Shown here: one piece after another, positions 30,136 to 39,521 of the stretch
Numbering within the stretch: the first letter of the stretch is position 1
How the letters are laid out: the number at the start of each line of letters is the position of its first letter
Source: Pseudoclavibacter caeni
Lineage (GTDB): Bacteria > Actinomycetota > Actinomycetes > Actinomycetales > Microbacteriaceae
Assembly: GCF_008831125.1 (NCBI RefSeq)
Contig: NZ_WBKA01000002.1
Location: forward strand, 248,001 to 312,000
Direction of reading: 5' to 3'
DNA: 64,000 nt
The notes under the pieces: model-generated
Seen by the model: the letters and a program-made list of their open reading frames with translations, nothing else
What the model was told of the DNA's origin: nothing
The model's database searches: none
Program-made: the position numbers and the translations under genes

Positions 30136-31502
30136 CGTCGTCCTCCTCGCACCGTCACGGTGCCCCGCGCGGATGCTCTCACGGCTCCGGCACCCACCCG
30201 CGTGGCCCCGCTCGCGTCACGCGCGCGCCCGAGCCGGGTGGCGGACGCGGTGCCCCCGCCCCTGGTGCCGGTCGCCCGCCCCGCCGCGGGACGCGGACGC
30301 CGCTGGCTCGCGCCCGAGCGCCCGCCGCTCGCCAGGCCGGCGCCGACCACGGCGACCGGCGGCCGGTCGCGATCGGCGACGCCGAGCACCACCCCGAGCA
30401 TGAGCATCGTCGCCAGCAGCGACGACCCGCCATAGGAGACGAGCGGCAACGGCACGCCCAGCACCGGCAGGAACCCGAGCACCACGGCGATATTGATGAA
30501 CGCCTGCCCGACCACCCACACGAGAGCGCCGGCCAGGACGATCTGGTCGAACGGGTCGGCCGCCCGCCGGCCGATCAGCCGCACGAGCAGCACGGCGAGC
30601 GCCACGTACAGCAGGATGACCACGATCGCGCCGATCAGTCCGAGCTCCTCGCCGATGATCGCGAAGATGAAGTCGTTCTCCGCTTCCGGCAGCCACGCCC
30701 ACTTCGACTTGGAGTTGCCGAGGCCCACCCCGAGCACCCCGCCGGCGGCCAGTGCCCACGTGCCGTGGGTCGTCTGCCAGCAGGTGCCCATGTAGTCGGT
30801 GCAGTCACCCGCCGACGCCCAGCTGGCGACGCGGCTGAGCCGGTTCGCGCTCAGCAGGACGCCGAACGCCGCGAGAACACCACCGACCACGCCGATCAAG
30901 CCGAGGAACCGCATCGGCACCCGCCCGACCAGCCAGCACCCGAACGCGATGAGCACGATCACCACAGCCGTGCCCATGTCATGCCCGAGCGCGACGAGCA
31001 GGACGGCGCCCGCCACCCCGAGGAACACCCTCCGGAAGAAGAACCGGGGATCGACCAGGCGTTCGGGCTCCTCACCCATGACCCGAGCCAGCCAGACGAC
31101 CATCGTCAGCTTGATGAACTCCGAGGGCTGCAGCGTGAACCCGCCGATCGACAGCCAGTTGCGGTTGCCGCCACCGGAGGAGCCGAGCCCCGTGGTCACG
31201 ACGATCGCCTGCATCGCGAGCGTGACGAGATATGCCGGGGTCGCGACCCGCCGCAGGGTGCGCTGAGGCATCCGGGAGAGCACGATCATCCCCGGCCAGG
31301 CGAGCACGGCGATGAACGCCTGCTTGCTGAACTGGCCGAAGAAGTCGCGCGAGCTGTTGTACGAGTCGATCGACGAGGCGGAGAGCACCATCATCAGCCC
31401 CAGACCGAGCAGCAGCGTCACCACGCCGAGCAGCGTGCCGAATGAACGGGTCATGCGGCCACGCCCCCGCGGCAGGTGCATCCGGACCGCCCGGGCGGTC
31501 AT
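30132..31502 (-). CDS. ftsW: Septal peptidoglycan glycosyltransferase FtsW
   Basis: FtsW is the SEDS polymerase that links lipid II units at the septum together with FtsI. The start MTARAVRMHLPRGRGRM overlaps the murD stop as ATGA, giving 456 residues. About ten membrane helices are visible, with family motifs NRNWLSIGGFTLQPSEFIKL, GHDMGTAVVI, AENDFIFAIIGEELGLIG and PLPLVSYGGSSL. The last 75 or so residues form a soluble, Arg/Thr/Gly-rich tail (from GLASGGRSGASQRRPRPAAG), a probable cytoplasmic extension that may be phosphorylated. Confidence 0.96.
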   Translation of the reverse strand: MTARAVRMHLPRGRGRMTRSFGTLLGVVTLLLGLGLMMVLSASSIDSYNSSRDFFGQFSKQAFIAVLAWPGMIVLSRMPQRTLRRVATPAYLVTLAMQAIVVTTGLGSSGGGNRNWLSIGGFTLQPSEFIKLTMVVWLARVMGEEPERLVDPRFFFRRVFLGVAGAVLLVALGHDMGTAVVIVLIAFGCWLVGRVPMRFLGLIGVVGGVLAAFGVLLSANRLSRVASWASAGDCTDYMGTCWQTTHGTWALAAGGVLGVGLGNSKSKWAWLPEAENDFIFAIIGEELGLIGAIVVILLYVALAVLLVRLIGRRAADPFDQIVLAGALVWVVGQAFINIAVVLGFLPVLGVPLPLVSYGGSSLLATMLMLGVVLGVADRDRPPVAVVGAGLASGGRSGASQRRPRPAAGRATGTRGGGTASATRLGRARDASGATRVGAGAVRASARGTVTVRGGRR

Positions 31503-32998
31503 CCCCGCTCCTCGAGCCGATGCACCGCAGCCGCGAACAGATCGCCGCGCCGGCCGTAGCTGACGAACTGGTCCCACGACGCCGCCGCGGGGGCCAGCAG
31601 CACGGCGTCACCCGGACGGGCGAGCCCAGCCGCGGCGTCCACCGCCTCGCGCATGACCGCGGCGCCAGCCGCATCGTCACCGGGACGGGCCTGAGCCGTC
31701 ACCTCGCGCACCGGCACCTCCGGGGCCAGGCGGGCGAACAGATCGAGCACCCCCGACCGGTCGGCCCCGACGACGACCGCACCGCGCAGCCGCCCGTGCT
31801 CCGCAGCGACGAGCGGAGCGAGATCGAGACCCTTGAGCATCCCGCCGACGATCCACACCACAGAGTCGAACGCCTCCACGGCCACCCGCGCCGCATGCGG
31901 GTTCGTCGCCTTCGAGTCGTCGATCCACATCACCCCGTCGACCTCCGCAACCGGGGCGAGCCGATGCCCGTCCGGCCGGAACGCGCGCAGGGCTCGGTCA
32001 ATCGCCGCCGGCTCCGCCCCCGCCGAGCGGGCGAGCGCGGTCGCCGCGAGCGCGTCATCGACCAGATGCGGCAGAGCCAGCCCGTGCTCCGCAAGCGCCT
32101 GCAGCGTCGTGATCTCCTGCGCGTGCGTCGCCCGATCCGCGATGAACGCCCGATCGGCGACCACCCCGTCGACGACCCCGATCTGGCCGATCGCGGGCGC
32201 CCCACGGGTCACACCGATCGCCCGGCAGCCCTCGACGACATCGGCCTCCTCGACCATCCGCAGCACCCGCTCGTCGCCGACCGGATACACGCACGCCTCC
32301 TGCGTGTGCTCGTACACGCGCGCCTTCGCCGCCGCGTACGCCGCCATCCCGCCATGCCAGTCCAGGTGGTCGGCGTCGATGTTCAGGCACACGCTCGCCC
32401 ACGGGCTGATGCCACGCAGATAGTGCAGCTGGAACGACGACAGCTCCACGACGAGCACATCATAGGGATCCGGCTCGCGCACCAGATCCAGCACCGGCAC
32501 GCCGATGTTGCCACAGCATCCCGCCCGCAGGCCCGACTCCGCAAGCATCGCGCCGGCCATCTCGACGGTCGTGGTCTTCCCGTTCGTGCCGGTCACGCAC
32601 AGCCACCGCGTGGCCAGGCCACGCCGCAGCTGCACCTGCCAAGCGAGGTCGATGTCCGTCAGCAGCGGCACGCCGTGCTCGACCGCCCACCGCACCGCCG
32701 GATGCGCCGGCCGGAACCCGGGCGAGACGACCACCGCGTCCGGCCGGAACCGGGCGAGGATGTCAGCCTCGTCGCCGTCCCGCGCGCTCGGCTCCCACGT
32801 GCCGCCGATCACGCCGAGCAGATCGATGTGCTCGGCGCCCGCCGACCGACCGGTCGCGAGCACCGTCGCCCCGAGCTCCACGAGCGTGTCCGCCGCGGAG
32901 AACCCCGTCACGCTCAGTCCGAGCACGGCCACACGTCGCCCGGCGAGATCGATCATCTCGCCCGGCACCCACGTCGTCTCGTCGTCCCGCTCACCCAT
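31499..32998 (-). CDS. murD: UDP-N-acetylmuramoylalanine--D-glutamate ligase
   Basis: MurD adds D-glutamate to UDP-MurNAc-L-Ala. The 499-residue product is longer than E. coli MurD. An N-terminal Rossmann-like domain (VAVLGLSVTGFSAADTL) is followed by the ATP loop CVTGTNGKTTTVEMAGAML split at NGKTTT, central LNIDADHLDWHGGMAAYAAAK, and C-terminal DGVMWIDDSKATNPHA with the Lys/Thr that contact substrate. The start is ATG, 34 bases after mraY. Confidence 0.97.
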   Translation of the reverse strand: MGERDDETTWVPGEMIDLAGRRVAVLGLSVTGFSAADTLVELGATVLATGRSAGAEHIDLLGVIGGTWEPSARDGDEADILARFRPDAVVVSPGFRPAHPAVRWAVEHGVPLLTDIDLAWQVQLRRGLATRWLCVTGTNGKTTTVEMAGAMLAESGLRAGCCGNIGVPVLDLVREPDPYDVLVVELSSFQLHYLRGISPWASVCLNIDADHLDWHGGMAAYAAAKARVYEHTQEACVYPVGDERVLRMVEEADVVEGCRAIGVTRGAPAIGQIGVVDGVVADRAFIADRATHAQEITTLQALAEHGLALPHLVDDALAATALARSAGAEPAAIDRALRAFRPDGHRLAPVAEVDGVMWIDDSKATNPHAARVAVEAFDSVVWIVGGMLKGLDLAPLVAAEHGRLRGAVVVGADRSGVLDLFARLAPEVPVREVTAQARPGDDAAGAAVMREAVDAAAGLARPGDAVLLAPAAASWDQFVSYGRRGDLFAAAVHRLEERG

Positions 32999-33032
32999 CA
33001 GCGCACCGTCCCTGTCCGCATCGTCCGCGCCC

Positions 33033-34127
33033 TCATCGGGTGCTGCTCACCCACTGCATGTAGAAGATCGCCAGCCCGGACACCGCGCACAGCCCCGCGA
33101 GGATCCAGAACCGCACCACCACCGTCACCTGAGCCCAGCCCTTCAGCTCGAAATGATGGTGCAGCGGGGCCATGAGAAACACCCGATGCCCGCCGCTGAG
33201 CTTGAACCAGCCGATCTGGATCAACGACGACAGCAGAGCCACGACGAACATCGCTCCGATCAGCACGCTGAGCAGCTCGGTGCGCGTCTCGATCGCGATG
33301 CCCGCGAACGCCCCGCCCAGCGCGAGCGAGCCGGTGTCACCCATGAAAACCTGCGCCGGCGAGGTGTTCCACCACAGGAACCCGATCAACGCCGCCACGA
33401 TCGTGATCGTCACCACGAGCACGTCGAGCGGGTCGCGCGTCTCGTAGCACTGGCCGATGCTCAGCGCGGTGATCCGCTCGCAGTCCTGGTTGAACTGCCA
33501 GAACGCCAGCGCCCCGTAGGCACCGAAGGTGAGGATGCCGATGCCACCGGCGAGCCCGTCAAGCCCGTCAGTGAGGTTCACCGCGTTCGAGAACCCCGCG
33601 ACGATGAGATACACCCAGATGAAGAAGAGGATCGCCCCCGGAACCACACCCCAGACGAACAGGTCGATCGGCAGGTCGCGCAGGAACGACACGTGCGTCG
33701 ACGCCGGGGTGAGCCCGCTGGCGTCCGGGAACTGCAGCACCCCCCAGGCGAACAACCCGGTGACCACGAGCTGGGCGACGAGCTTCGCCGCCGGGGTGAG
33801 CCCCAGCGACCGGTGATTGCGCACCTTCACGATGTCGTCAGCCAGCCCGATCAGCCCCATGCCGATCATGAGCCCCAGCAGCAGCAGCCCGCTGGCGGTC
33901 GGCGTCGAGCCGGTCAACAGCTTCGCCACAAAGTAGCCGACCACCACGGCGATGAGGATGACGACACCGCCCATCGTGGGGGTGCCGCGCTTGGTCAGAT
34001 GCGTGCGCGGGCCGTCCTCGCGGATGAACTGCCCCCACCCGTGCCGGTGGGCGGCGCGGATGAACACGGGCATGCCGAACAGCGAGACGACGAGTGAGAC
34101 GACCGCGGCGAGCAGGACGGTGATCAC
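33033..34127 (-). CDS. mraY: Phospho-MurNAc-pentapeptide transferase
   Basis: MraY transfers phospho-MurNAc-pentapeptide to undecaprenyl phosphate, forming lipid I. The GTG start (MITVLLAAVVSLVVSLFG) overlaps the murF stop as GTGA, giving 364 residues. About ten helices, with hallmark motifs LTKRGTPTMGGVVIL, LIGLADDIVKVRNHRSLGL (catalytic aspartates), FSNAVNLTDGLDGLAGG, FMGDTGSLALGG and APLHHHFELKGW. One periplasmic loop (LQFPDASGLTPASTHVSFLR) is longer than in E. coli. Confidence 0.98.
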   Translation of the reverse strand: MITVLLAAVVSLVVSLFGMPVFIRAAHRHGWGQFIREDGPRTHLTKRGTPTMGGVVILIAVVVGYFVAKLLTGSTPTASGLLLLGLMIGMGLIGLADDIVKVRNHRSLGLTPAAKLVAQLVVTGLFAWGVLQFPDASGLTPASTHVSFLRDLPIDLFVWGVVPGAILFFIWVYLIVAGFSNAVNLTDGLDGLAGGIGILTFGAYGALAFWQFNQDCERITALSIGQCYETRDPLDVLVVTITIVAALIGFLWWNTSPAQVFMGDTGSLALGGAFAGIAIETRTELLSVLIGAMFVVALLSSLIQIGWFKLSGGHRVFLMAPLHHHFELKGWAQVTVVVRFWILAGLCAVSGLAIFYMQWVSSTR

Positions 34128-35533
34128 TGGGCCGCGTCCTCGTAGAGCCGGTCGCCGAGGAACCGCAGGCCCGCCGCGTTGGACGACTTCACCAAGACGA
34201 CATCTCCTTCCCGCAGACGCGGCGCGAGCCACGCGTGCGCCTCGTCGGCGGTCTCGCAGTACACGGCCTCGCCGCCCCAGGAGCCCTCCTGCTCCGCGGC
34301 CAAGAAGATGCGCCTGGCCTCCGGGGCCACGACCACGAGCTGGTCGATGTCGAGCCGGACCACGTCCTGGCCGATCCTATCGTGCTCCGGCCCGCTGGCC
34401 TCCCCCAGCTCGCCCATCGCACCGAGCACGGCGATGGTGCGGTGCCCGGCCCGCTTGATGCCCGCCAGCGTGCGCAACGCCGCGGCCATCGACCCCGGGC
34501 TCGCGTTGTAGCCGTCATTGACGATCGTCACCCCGTCAGAGCGGTGCAGCACCTGCATCCGCCAGCGCTCGCCGCCGGGCAGGCTCTCGAGCCCCCGCCG
34601 GATCGTCTCGAGCGACAGGCCCGTGCGCCGGGCGGCCGCGGTCGCCGCGGCGATGTTCCACGCGTTGTGCTCGCCGAGCAGCGCGACCCGGGCGGCGAGT
34701 TCCTCGCCGTCGACGGCGAGCCGCACCCGCAGTCCCTCGCCGTCGACGTCCACGCGCAGGATGCGCACGTCGGCATCCGGATGCTCACCGAACCACGTCA
34801 CGGACGCGGCGGTGTGCTCGGCCATGCGCCGCACGTTGACGTCGTCGGCGTTGAGCACCGCGACGCCGTCCGCGGGCAGCGCCTCGACGAGCTCCTGCTT
34901 CGCGACGCGGATGTTGTCGACCGAGCCGAACTCGCCGACGTGGGCGAGCCCGACCTGCAGCTCCACGCCCAGATCCGGCCGGGCGATGCCGGACAGGTAG
35001 CGCAGATCGCCGATGTGACTGGCACCCATCTCGACGACCACGAACCGGGTGTCCAGCGTCGTGCGCAGCATCGTCAGCGGCGCGCCGATCTCGTTGTTGA
35101 ACGACCCCTGCGGGTAGACGGTCTCCCCGACCTGCTCGAGCAGATGCCCCAGAATGCGCTTCGTCGTGGTCTTGCCGGCGGAGCCGGTGATGCCGATCAC
35201 GTGTTCCAGGGCGCCCTCGGCGCGAGCGCGGTCGAGCACCGCCCGGGCGAGCCGGCCGAGCGCGGCGGTGGTGTCGTCGACGACGACGAGGGGCAGCGGG
35301 GCGTCGGTGACCCGGCGCATCACCAGCGCGGCCGACGCCCCAGCCTGCGCCGCGGCCGCGAGGAAGTCGTGACCGTCGACCCGCTCCCCCGCAAGGGCGA
35401 CGAACAGGTCGCCGGCGGCGATCCGGCGGGAGTCCGTGCACACGGCGCCGGTGACCTGGCGGCCGCAGGTGTCGGGGTCGGCGAGGTCGCCGTCGACGGC
35501 GGCCGCGATCCAGTCCAGTGAGACGGTGATCAT
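34124..35533 (-). CDS. murF: UDP-MurNAc-tripeptide--D-Ala-D-Ala ligase
   Basis: MurF adds D-Ala-D-Ala, completing the pentapeptide. 469 residues, ATG overlapping the murE stop as ATGA. Motifs: N-terminal VCTDSRRIAAGDLFVALAGE, ATP loop GITGSAGKTTTKRIL, EMGASHIGDLRYL, central LLGEHNAWNIAAATAAA and C-terminal VNDGYNASPGSMAAALRTL. All are normal for the family. It does not share the MurE peculiarities described separately. Confidence 0.97.
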   Translation of the reverse strand: MITVSLDWIAAAVDGDLADPDTCGRQVTGAVCTDSRRIAAGDLFVALAGERVDGHDFLAAAAQAGASAALVMRRVTDAPLPLVVVDDTTAALGRLARAVLDRARAEGALEHVIGITGSAGKTTTKRILGHLLEQVGETVYPQGSFNNEIGAPLTMLRTTLDTRFVVVEMGASHIGDLRYLSGIARPDLGVELQVGLAHVGEFGSVDNIRVAKQELVEALPADGVAVLNADDVNVRRMAEHTAASVTWFGEHPDADVRILRVDVDGEGLRVRLAVDGEELAARVALLGEHNAWNIAAATAAARRTGLSLETIRRGLESLPGGERWRMQVLHRSDGVTIVNDGYNASPGSMAAALRTLAGIKRAGHRTIAVLGAMGELGEASGPEHDRIGQDVVRLDIDQLVVVAPEARRIFLAAEQEGSWGGEAVYCETADEAHAWLAPRLREGDVVLVKSSNAAGLRFLGDRLYEDAAQ

Positions 35534-37191
35534 GCCCGGGCTCCTCTCGTCGCGCCCCGGTCGGACGCGGTCGTCTCCTCCAGCCGCGGCAGCACCACGC
35601 CACGAGCCGGCTCCTGCCCGCCCCGCGGCGAGTGGTTCGGCGGGAACCCCGCCTCCAGCAGCGCCTCTCGTGCCGCACCGCGCGAGGAGTACGGCAGTTT
35701 GTTGCCACGCACCTCGTGGTAGTCCTCGTCGCCGGGGCCGCAGACGATGATCGTGTCCTCGTCACGGGCGAGCCGGATCGCCCGGCGGATCGCCTGCGAG
35801 GGATCGCCCACGTCGTGGACCTCGGCCGGATGCTCGGCCTCGCGCGCCGCGGCGACGAGCACCGCGCGGATCGCGTCCGGATCCTCGAAACGGGGATTGA
35901 TGTCGTTGACGACGAGCACATCACTCAGCTCGCTGGCGATGCGCCCCATGGCAGGGCGCTTGTACGGGTCGCGCCCGCCGTCGGCGCCGAGGATGAGGAT
36001 GATGCGCCCGCGCGCCTGCTTCCGCACCGCTGCGAGGGTGCGCTCGAGCGCGTCCTCGGTGTGCGCGTAGTCGACGAAGAACGTCGGCCCGGTGTCACCG
36101 GAGACCCGCTCGAGCCGGCCGGGCAGGTACACGTCGGCAAGCACGTGCGCCTCGAGCCCGGCGCGGATGGCATCCTCGGCGAGCACGCCGGACTCGGCGA
36201 GCATCACCGCGGCCAGCGCCGCGTTGAGATCCATGTGCACCCCGGGCACCGACAGAGCGATCGGCCACCGCTGCCCGGCGGGGCCCACGAGCATCGCCGT
36301 GGAGCCGTCCGCGGTGTCATGCTGGTCGACGAGCCGCCAGTCGGCGTCCGCCGTCTCGCCGAGCGTCGTCACCGGCAGCGGGCACTCGGCGGCCAGTCGC
36401 CGCCCCCACTCACTCGCCAGCGAGACGACCGCCCGCCGGGCGTGCGCCGGGGTGAACAGCGCGCGCTTGGCGGCGAAGTAGTGCTCCATGTCGCCGTACT
36501 CGTCCAGGTGCTCGGGGCTCAGGTTCGTGAACCCCACCGTATCGAAGCGCACCCCGTCGATGCGATGGCGGTCCACCGCCTGGGCCGAGACCTCGACGAG
36601 CAGCACCCGGGCACCCATCTCGCGCATCGAGGCGATCAGGGCGTGCAGCTCGCTCGCCTCCGGGGTCGTCAGCGCGCTGCCGAGCACCCGGTCGCCGACA
36701 TGCCGCTCGACGGTGGTGCTCAGGCCTGTGCGCACCCCGGCATGGTTCAGCAGCGCCTCGCAGAAGTACATCGTGGAGGTCTTGCCGTTCGTGCCCGTCA
36801 CGCCGAGCACCGGCAGCGGGTCGACGTTGGTGCCGTACACCCGGGCCGCGACGGCGCCGAGCACCTCGCGCGGCCGGTCCACGACGAGCAGCGGCAGCGA
36901 CCGGGCGGCGGATGCGGCGACCAGGTCTCGGCCCGCCGCATCCGTCAGCACGGCGACCGCGCCGCGCTCGCGTGCCTCGGCCGCGTACCGGGCCCCGTGC
37001 GTGTGCAGGCCGGGCATGCCTACATAGAGGTCGCCCGGGCGCACCTGGCCGCTGGCCAGGGTGACGCCGGTGACGGCCGGGTCGGCGCCCGCCGGGCCGA
37101 CGACCGCAGCGCCGGACAGCGCGGCGATCTCGTCGAGCGGCACACCGGGCACGTGCTCCGGACGGATATGCGGGGCTGTTCTCGTGGACAT
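35530..37191 (-). CDS. murE: MurE-type UDP-MurNAc-dipeptide ligase, atypical third-residue pocket
   Basis: MurE adds the third stem-peptide amino acid to UDP-MurNAc-L-Ala-D-Glu. The 553-residue product starts at ATG with GGGAG upstream. The ATP loop is VTGTNGKTSTMYF (residues 131-143), and TTPEASELH and KRP (411-413) are conserved. The residues that select the third amino acid are not. E. coli DDNPR is here D-INPR (I431-R434), so the Asp that contacts the side-chain amine is lost. GKGHE is GPGDE (485-489), YAHTP is YAHTE, and EVSSHAL is EVSAQAV. The enzyme is complete and in its normal operon position. The amino acid used is unlikely to be bound in the standard meso-DAP or Lys way (inference). 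Confidence 0.95.
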   Translation of the reverse strand: MSTRTAPHIRPEHVPGVPLDEIAALSGAAVVGPAGADPAVTGVTLASGQVRPGDLYVGMPGLHTHGARYAAEARERGAVAVLTDAAGRDLVAASAARSLPLLVVDRPREVLGAVAARVYGTNVDPLPVLGVTGTNGKTSTMYFCEALLNHAGVRTGLSTTVERHVGDRVLGSALTTPEASELHALIASMREMGARVLLVEVSAQAVDRHRIDGVRFDTVGFTNLSPEHLDEYGDMEHYFAAKRALFTPAHARRAVVSLASEWGRRLAAECPLPVTTLGETADADWRLVDQHDTADGSTAMLVGPAGQRWPIALSVPGVHMDLNAALAAVMLAESGVLAEDAIRAGLEAHVLADVYLPGRLERVSGDTGPTFFVDYAHTEDALERTLAAVRKQARGRIILILGADGGRDPYKRPAMGRIASELSDVLVVNDINPRFEDPDAIRAVLVAAAREAEHPAEVHDVGDPSQAIRRAIRLARDEDTIIVCGPGDEDYHEVRGNKLPYSSRGAAREALLEAGFPPNHSPRGGQEPARGVVLPRLEETTASDRGATRGARA

Positions 37192-37209
37192 CGGGTTATT
37201 CTCCCACTC

Positions 37210-38982
37210 TCACCAGCTGGTCTTGTAGGCCGGCAGCTCGCCCGTGGCGGGCGTGACGTCATTGGTGATCAGCGTCTGGGCCATCACGTCGTGGAACAGA
37301 GACATGGTGTTCGACGACGTCTTCTCCGTCGAAGGATTGTAGATCGTGATCCCGACCACGTACCGCGGGTCGCCCGCGGGCGCCATACCGAACAGCGAGG
37401 TGACGTACTGGTCGTCCAGGTATCCGCCATTCGTGCCGGCGATCTGCGAGGTGCCGGTCTTGCCGGCCAGGCTGTAGCCGGCGATCTGCGCGGTCGTGCC
37501 CGTGTGCTCGGTGAACAGGGGCACAAGCATCCCGCGCAGCGTGCGCGCCGTCTCGGAGCTCATCACCTGCACGCCCTCGGCCTGCGGGGTCTCGGTGACC
37601 GTGCCGTCGGCGGCCGTGCAGCTCTTGACCAGCCGCGGCGAGATGCGCACCCCGTCATTGGCGATCGCCTGGTAGGCGCTGGCGATCTGGATGGGCGTAG
37701 CCGCGATGCCCTGGCCGAACATCGTCGTGTAGTGCGAGATCGCGTCCCAGTCGCTCGAGTCGGCGAGGATGCCCGCCGACTCCGCGGGGAACCCGACGGC
37801 GGTCTTCTGCCCGATGCCGAACCGCTCCAAGTACTCGTAGCGCGTCGCGTCGTCGATGGTGTCGCCCACCTGCATGATGCCGATGTTCGACGAGTCCATG
37901 AGGATGCCCGTGCTCGTCAGCCTCAGCGTGCCATGCTCCCAGGCGTCCTTGATCACATGCGAGGTGCCCGGCACCTGCGCGCTCGGCCCGATCGTGTACT
38001 GCGTCTCCGGGCCGACGCCGCCGTGCTCGATCGCCGCGGCCATCGTGATCGACTTGACCGGCGACCCGGGCTCGTACGTGCTCTGGAAGATGCGCGAGCC
38101 ACGGTCCTGCTCCTTCGAGGCACTCACGTCGTTGGGGTCCACGCTCGGCGTCTCAGCCGCGACCAGGATGTCGCCGGTCTTCGCGTCGAGCACGGTCACC
38201 GCGATCCACTGCGAGCCGAGCTCCTTCTGACGCTCGGTGATCTTCTGCTGCACATACCACTGCAGGTCGCGGTCGATCGTCGTGGTCACGGTGCCGCCGT
38301 CGACGACCGGCTGCTCCGTGACCGTGGTGCCGGGGATGCGCACGCCGTCCGCACTGCGCTCGTAGGTCTGCTCACCGTCCGTGCCTGACAGACAGGAGTC
38401 TTCCATGAGCTCGATGCCGGCCTGCGCGTTCTCGTCACTGCCGACGAAGCCGAGGAGATTGCCCGCGACCGCGCCGGAGGGGTACGTGCGGTGCGCCTCG
38501 GTCTCGAGCACGAACCAGCTGACCTCCAAGTCGCTCAGCCGCGTGTACTGGTCGGCGTCGAGCCCGTCGGCGACGACGGAGTAACGGCTGGTGCCGGTCA
38601 GCGCCGCGCTCACCCGCGCCTCGTCACGCCCGGTGATCTCGGCGATGCGTGCGACGATCTGGTCGAGCGTCCAGGTCTCGACACCGTCGTCGGTGTGCAC
38701 GGCGGCGTCGCCGACGATCGTCTGATCGACGACCAGCCGGTAGCGCTGGGTGGTCTGAGCGAGCACATTGCCACTGCGGTCGACGATGCTGCCGCGCACC
38801 GCCTTGAGCGTGATCGGCACGGAGCGCTTTCCCTCCGCCTCGGCGTCCAGCGCGGGCGCGTCGACGATCTGCACGAACACCAGTCGCACAACGAATGCGA
38901 GCACGACGGCGGCCATCACCCCGAACACCAAGGTGAGGCGGCGGCGCCAGCTGCCGAGCATGGGCCTGGACCGCGCCGTCAT
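37210..38982 (-). CDS. ftsI: Peptidoglycan transpeptidase FtsI (class B PBP)
   Basis: FtsI cross-links septal peptidoglycan with FtsW. 590 residues: short cytoplasmic start, one helix (VFGVMAAVVLAFVVRLVFVQ), the pedestal domain (LKAVRGSIVDRSGNVLAQTT) and the transpeptidase domain. Active-site motifs: SPVK in YEPGSPVKSIT (Ser nucleophile), SSN in MDSSNIGIMQV, KTG in AGKTGTSQIAG. No PASTA domains follow. The ATG overlaps the ftsL stop as ATGA. SPVK fits the SxxK pattern although T or V usually follows the serine. Confidence 0.96.
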   Translation of the reverse strand: MTARSRPMLGSWRRRLTLVFGVMAAVVLAFVVRLVFVQIVDAPALDAEAEGKRSVPITLKAVRGSIVDRSGNVLAQTTQRYRLVVDQTIVGDAAVHTDDGVETWTLDQIVARIAEITGRDEARVSAALTGTSRYSVVADGLDADQYTRLSDLEVSWFVLETEAHRTYPSGAVAGNLLGFVGSDENAQAGIELMEDSCLSGTDGEQTYERSADGVRIPGTTVTEQPVVDGGTVTTTIDRDLQWYVQQKITERQKELGSQWIAVTVLDAKTGDILVAAETPSVDPNDVSASKEQDRGSRIFQSTYEPGSPVKSITMAAAIEHGGVGPETQYTIGPSAQVPGTSHVIKDAWEHGTLRLTSTGILMDSSNIGIMQVGDTIDDATRYEYLERFGIGQKTAVGFPAESAGILADSSDWDAISHYTTMFGQGIAATPIQIASAYQAIANDGVRISPRLVKSCTAADGTVTETPQAEGVQVMSSETARTLRGMLVPLFTEHTGTTAQIAGYSLAGKTGTSQIAGTNGGYLDDQYVTSLFGMAPAGDPRYVVGITIYNPSTEKTSSNTMSLFHDVMAQTLITNDVTPATGELPAYKTSW

Positions 38983-39521
38983 CGCAGCGTCATCTCCGGC
39001 AGGCCGTCTCCCCCGTCAACGGACTGCGCATCGTCGGTGGCGTCGTCCGTGGCGTCATCCGCGGCGCTGACGTCACTGGCCTGCCCCTCGCCGGCGACGC
39101 TCTGCGGCACAGACGAGGACGTCGCATCCGTACTCCTCGTCTGCGTCGAGTCGAGCACGGCATTGTCAACCAGACTCTCCTGCGCGGGGACCTGCGCACC
39201 CTTCACATCGGCGCTGCCGAGCACCCGCCCGTCGGAGAGGCTGAGGAAGGTCACCTGCGTCGAGGGCCGCATGCCGAGCGACTCCGCCTGCTCGGCGAGG
39301 TTCTGCGGCGACTCCAGCGCCGAGATCTCCTCGCTGACCGTCTGGGACTGCCGGGCGATCTGCTTCTGCTGCTGCTGCAGACTCGTGATGCGGTAGCTGC
39401 CGTCGGCGAGCCCGATGCTCACCACCAGCTTGAGGGCGAGCGCGATCACGATGATGCCGACGATCAGCGCCGCGCGCCAGAACCGACGGGCGTCGTGCCG
39501 CCTGATGATCCCGCTGGTCAT
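38979..39521 (-). CDS. ftsL: Probable FtsL-like divisome protein
   Basis: FtsL is poorly conserved in sequence and is recognised by size, topology and position between rsmH and ftsI. The ATG giving [16 protein letters not shown] overlaps the rsmH stop as ATGA; 180 residues. One helix (ALIVGIIVIALALKLVVSIG) is followed by a heptad-rich stretch (ITSLQQQQKQIARQSQTVSEEISALE), then AESLGMRPSTQVTFLSL, the usual FtsL/FtsB-type end. About 80 acidic, Ser/Asp/Ala-rich residues follow, longer than the family norm and probably disordered. Confidence 0.88.
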   Translation of the reverse strand: MTSGIIRRHDARRFWRAALIVGIIVIALALKLVVSIGLADGSYRITSLQQQQKQIARQSQTVSEEISALESPQNLAEQAESLGMRPSTQVTFLSLSDGRVLGSADVKGAQVPAQESLVDNAVLDSTQTRSTDATSSSVPQSVAGEGQASDVSAADDATDDATDDAQSVDGGDGLPEMTLR

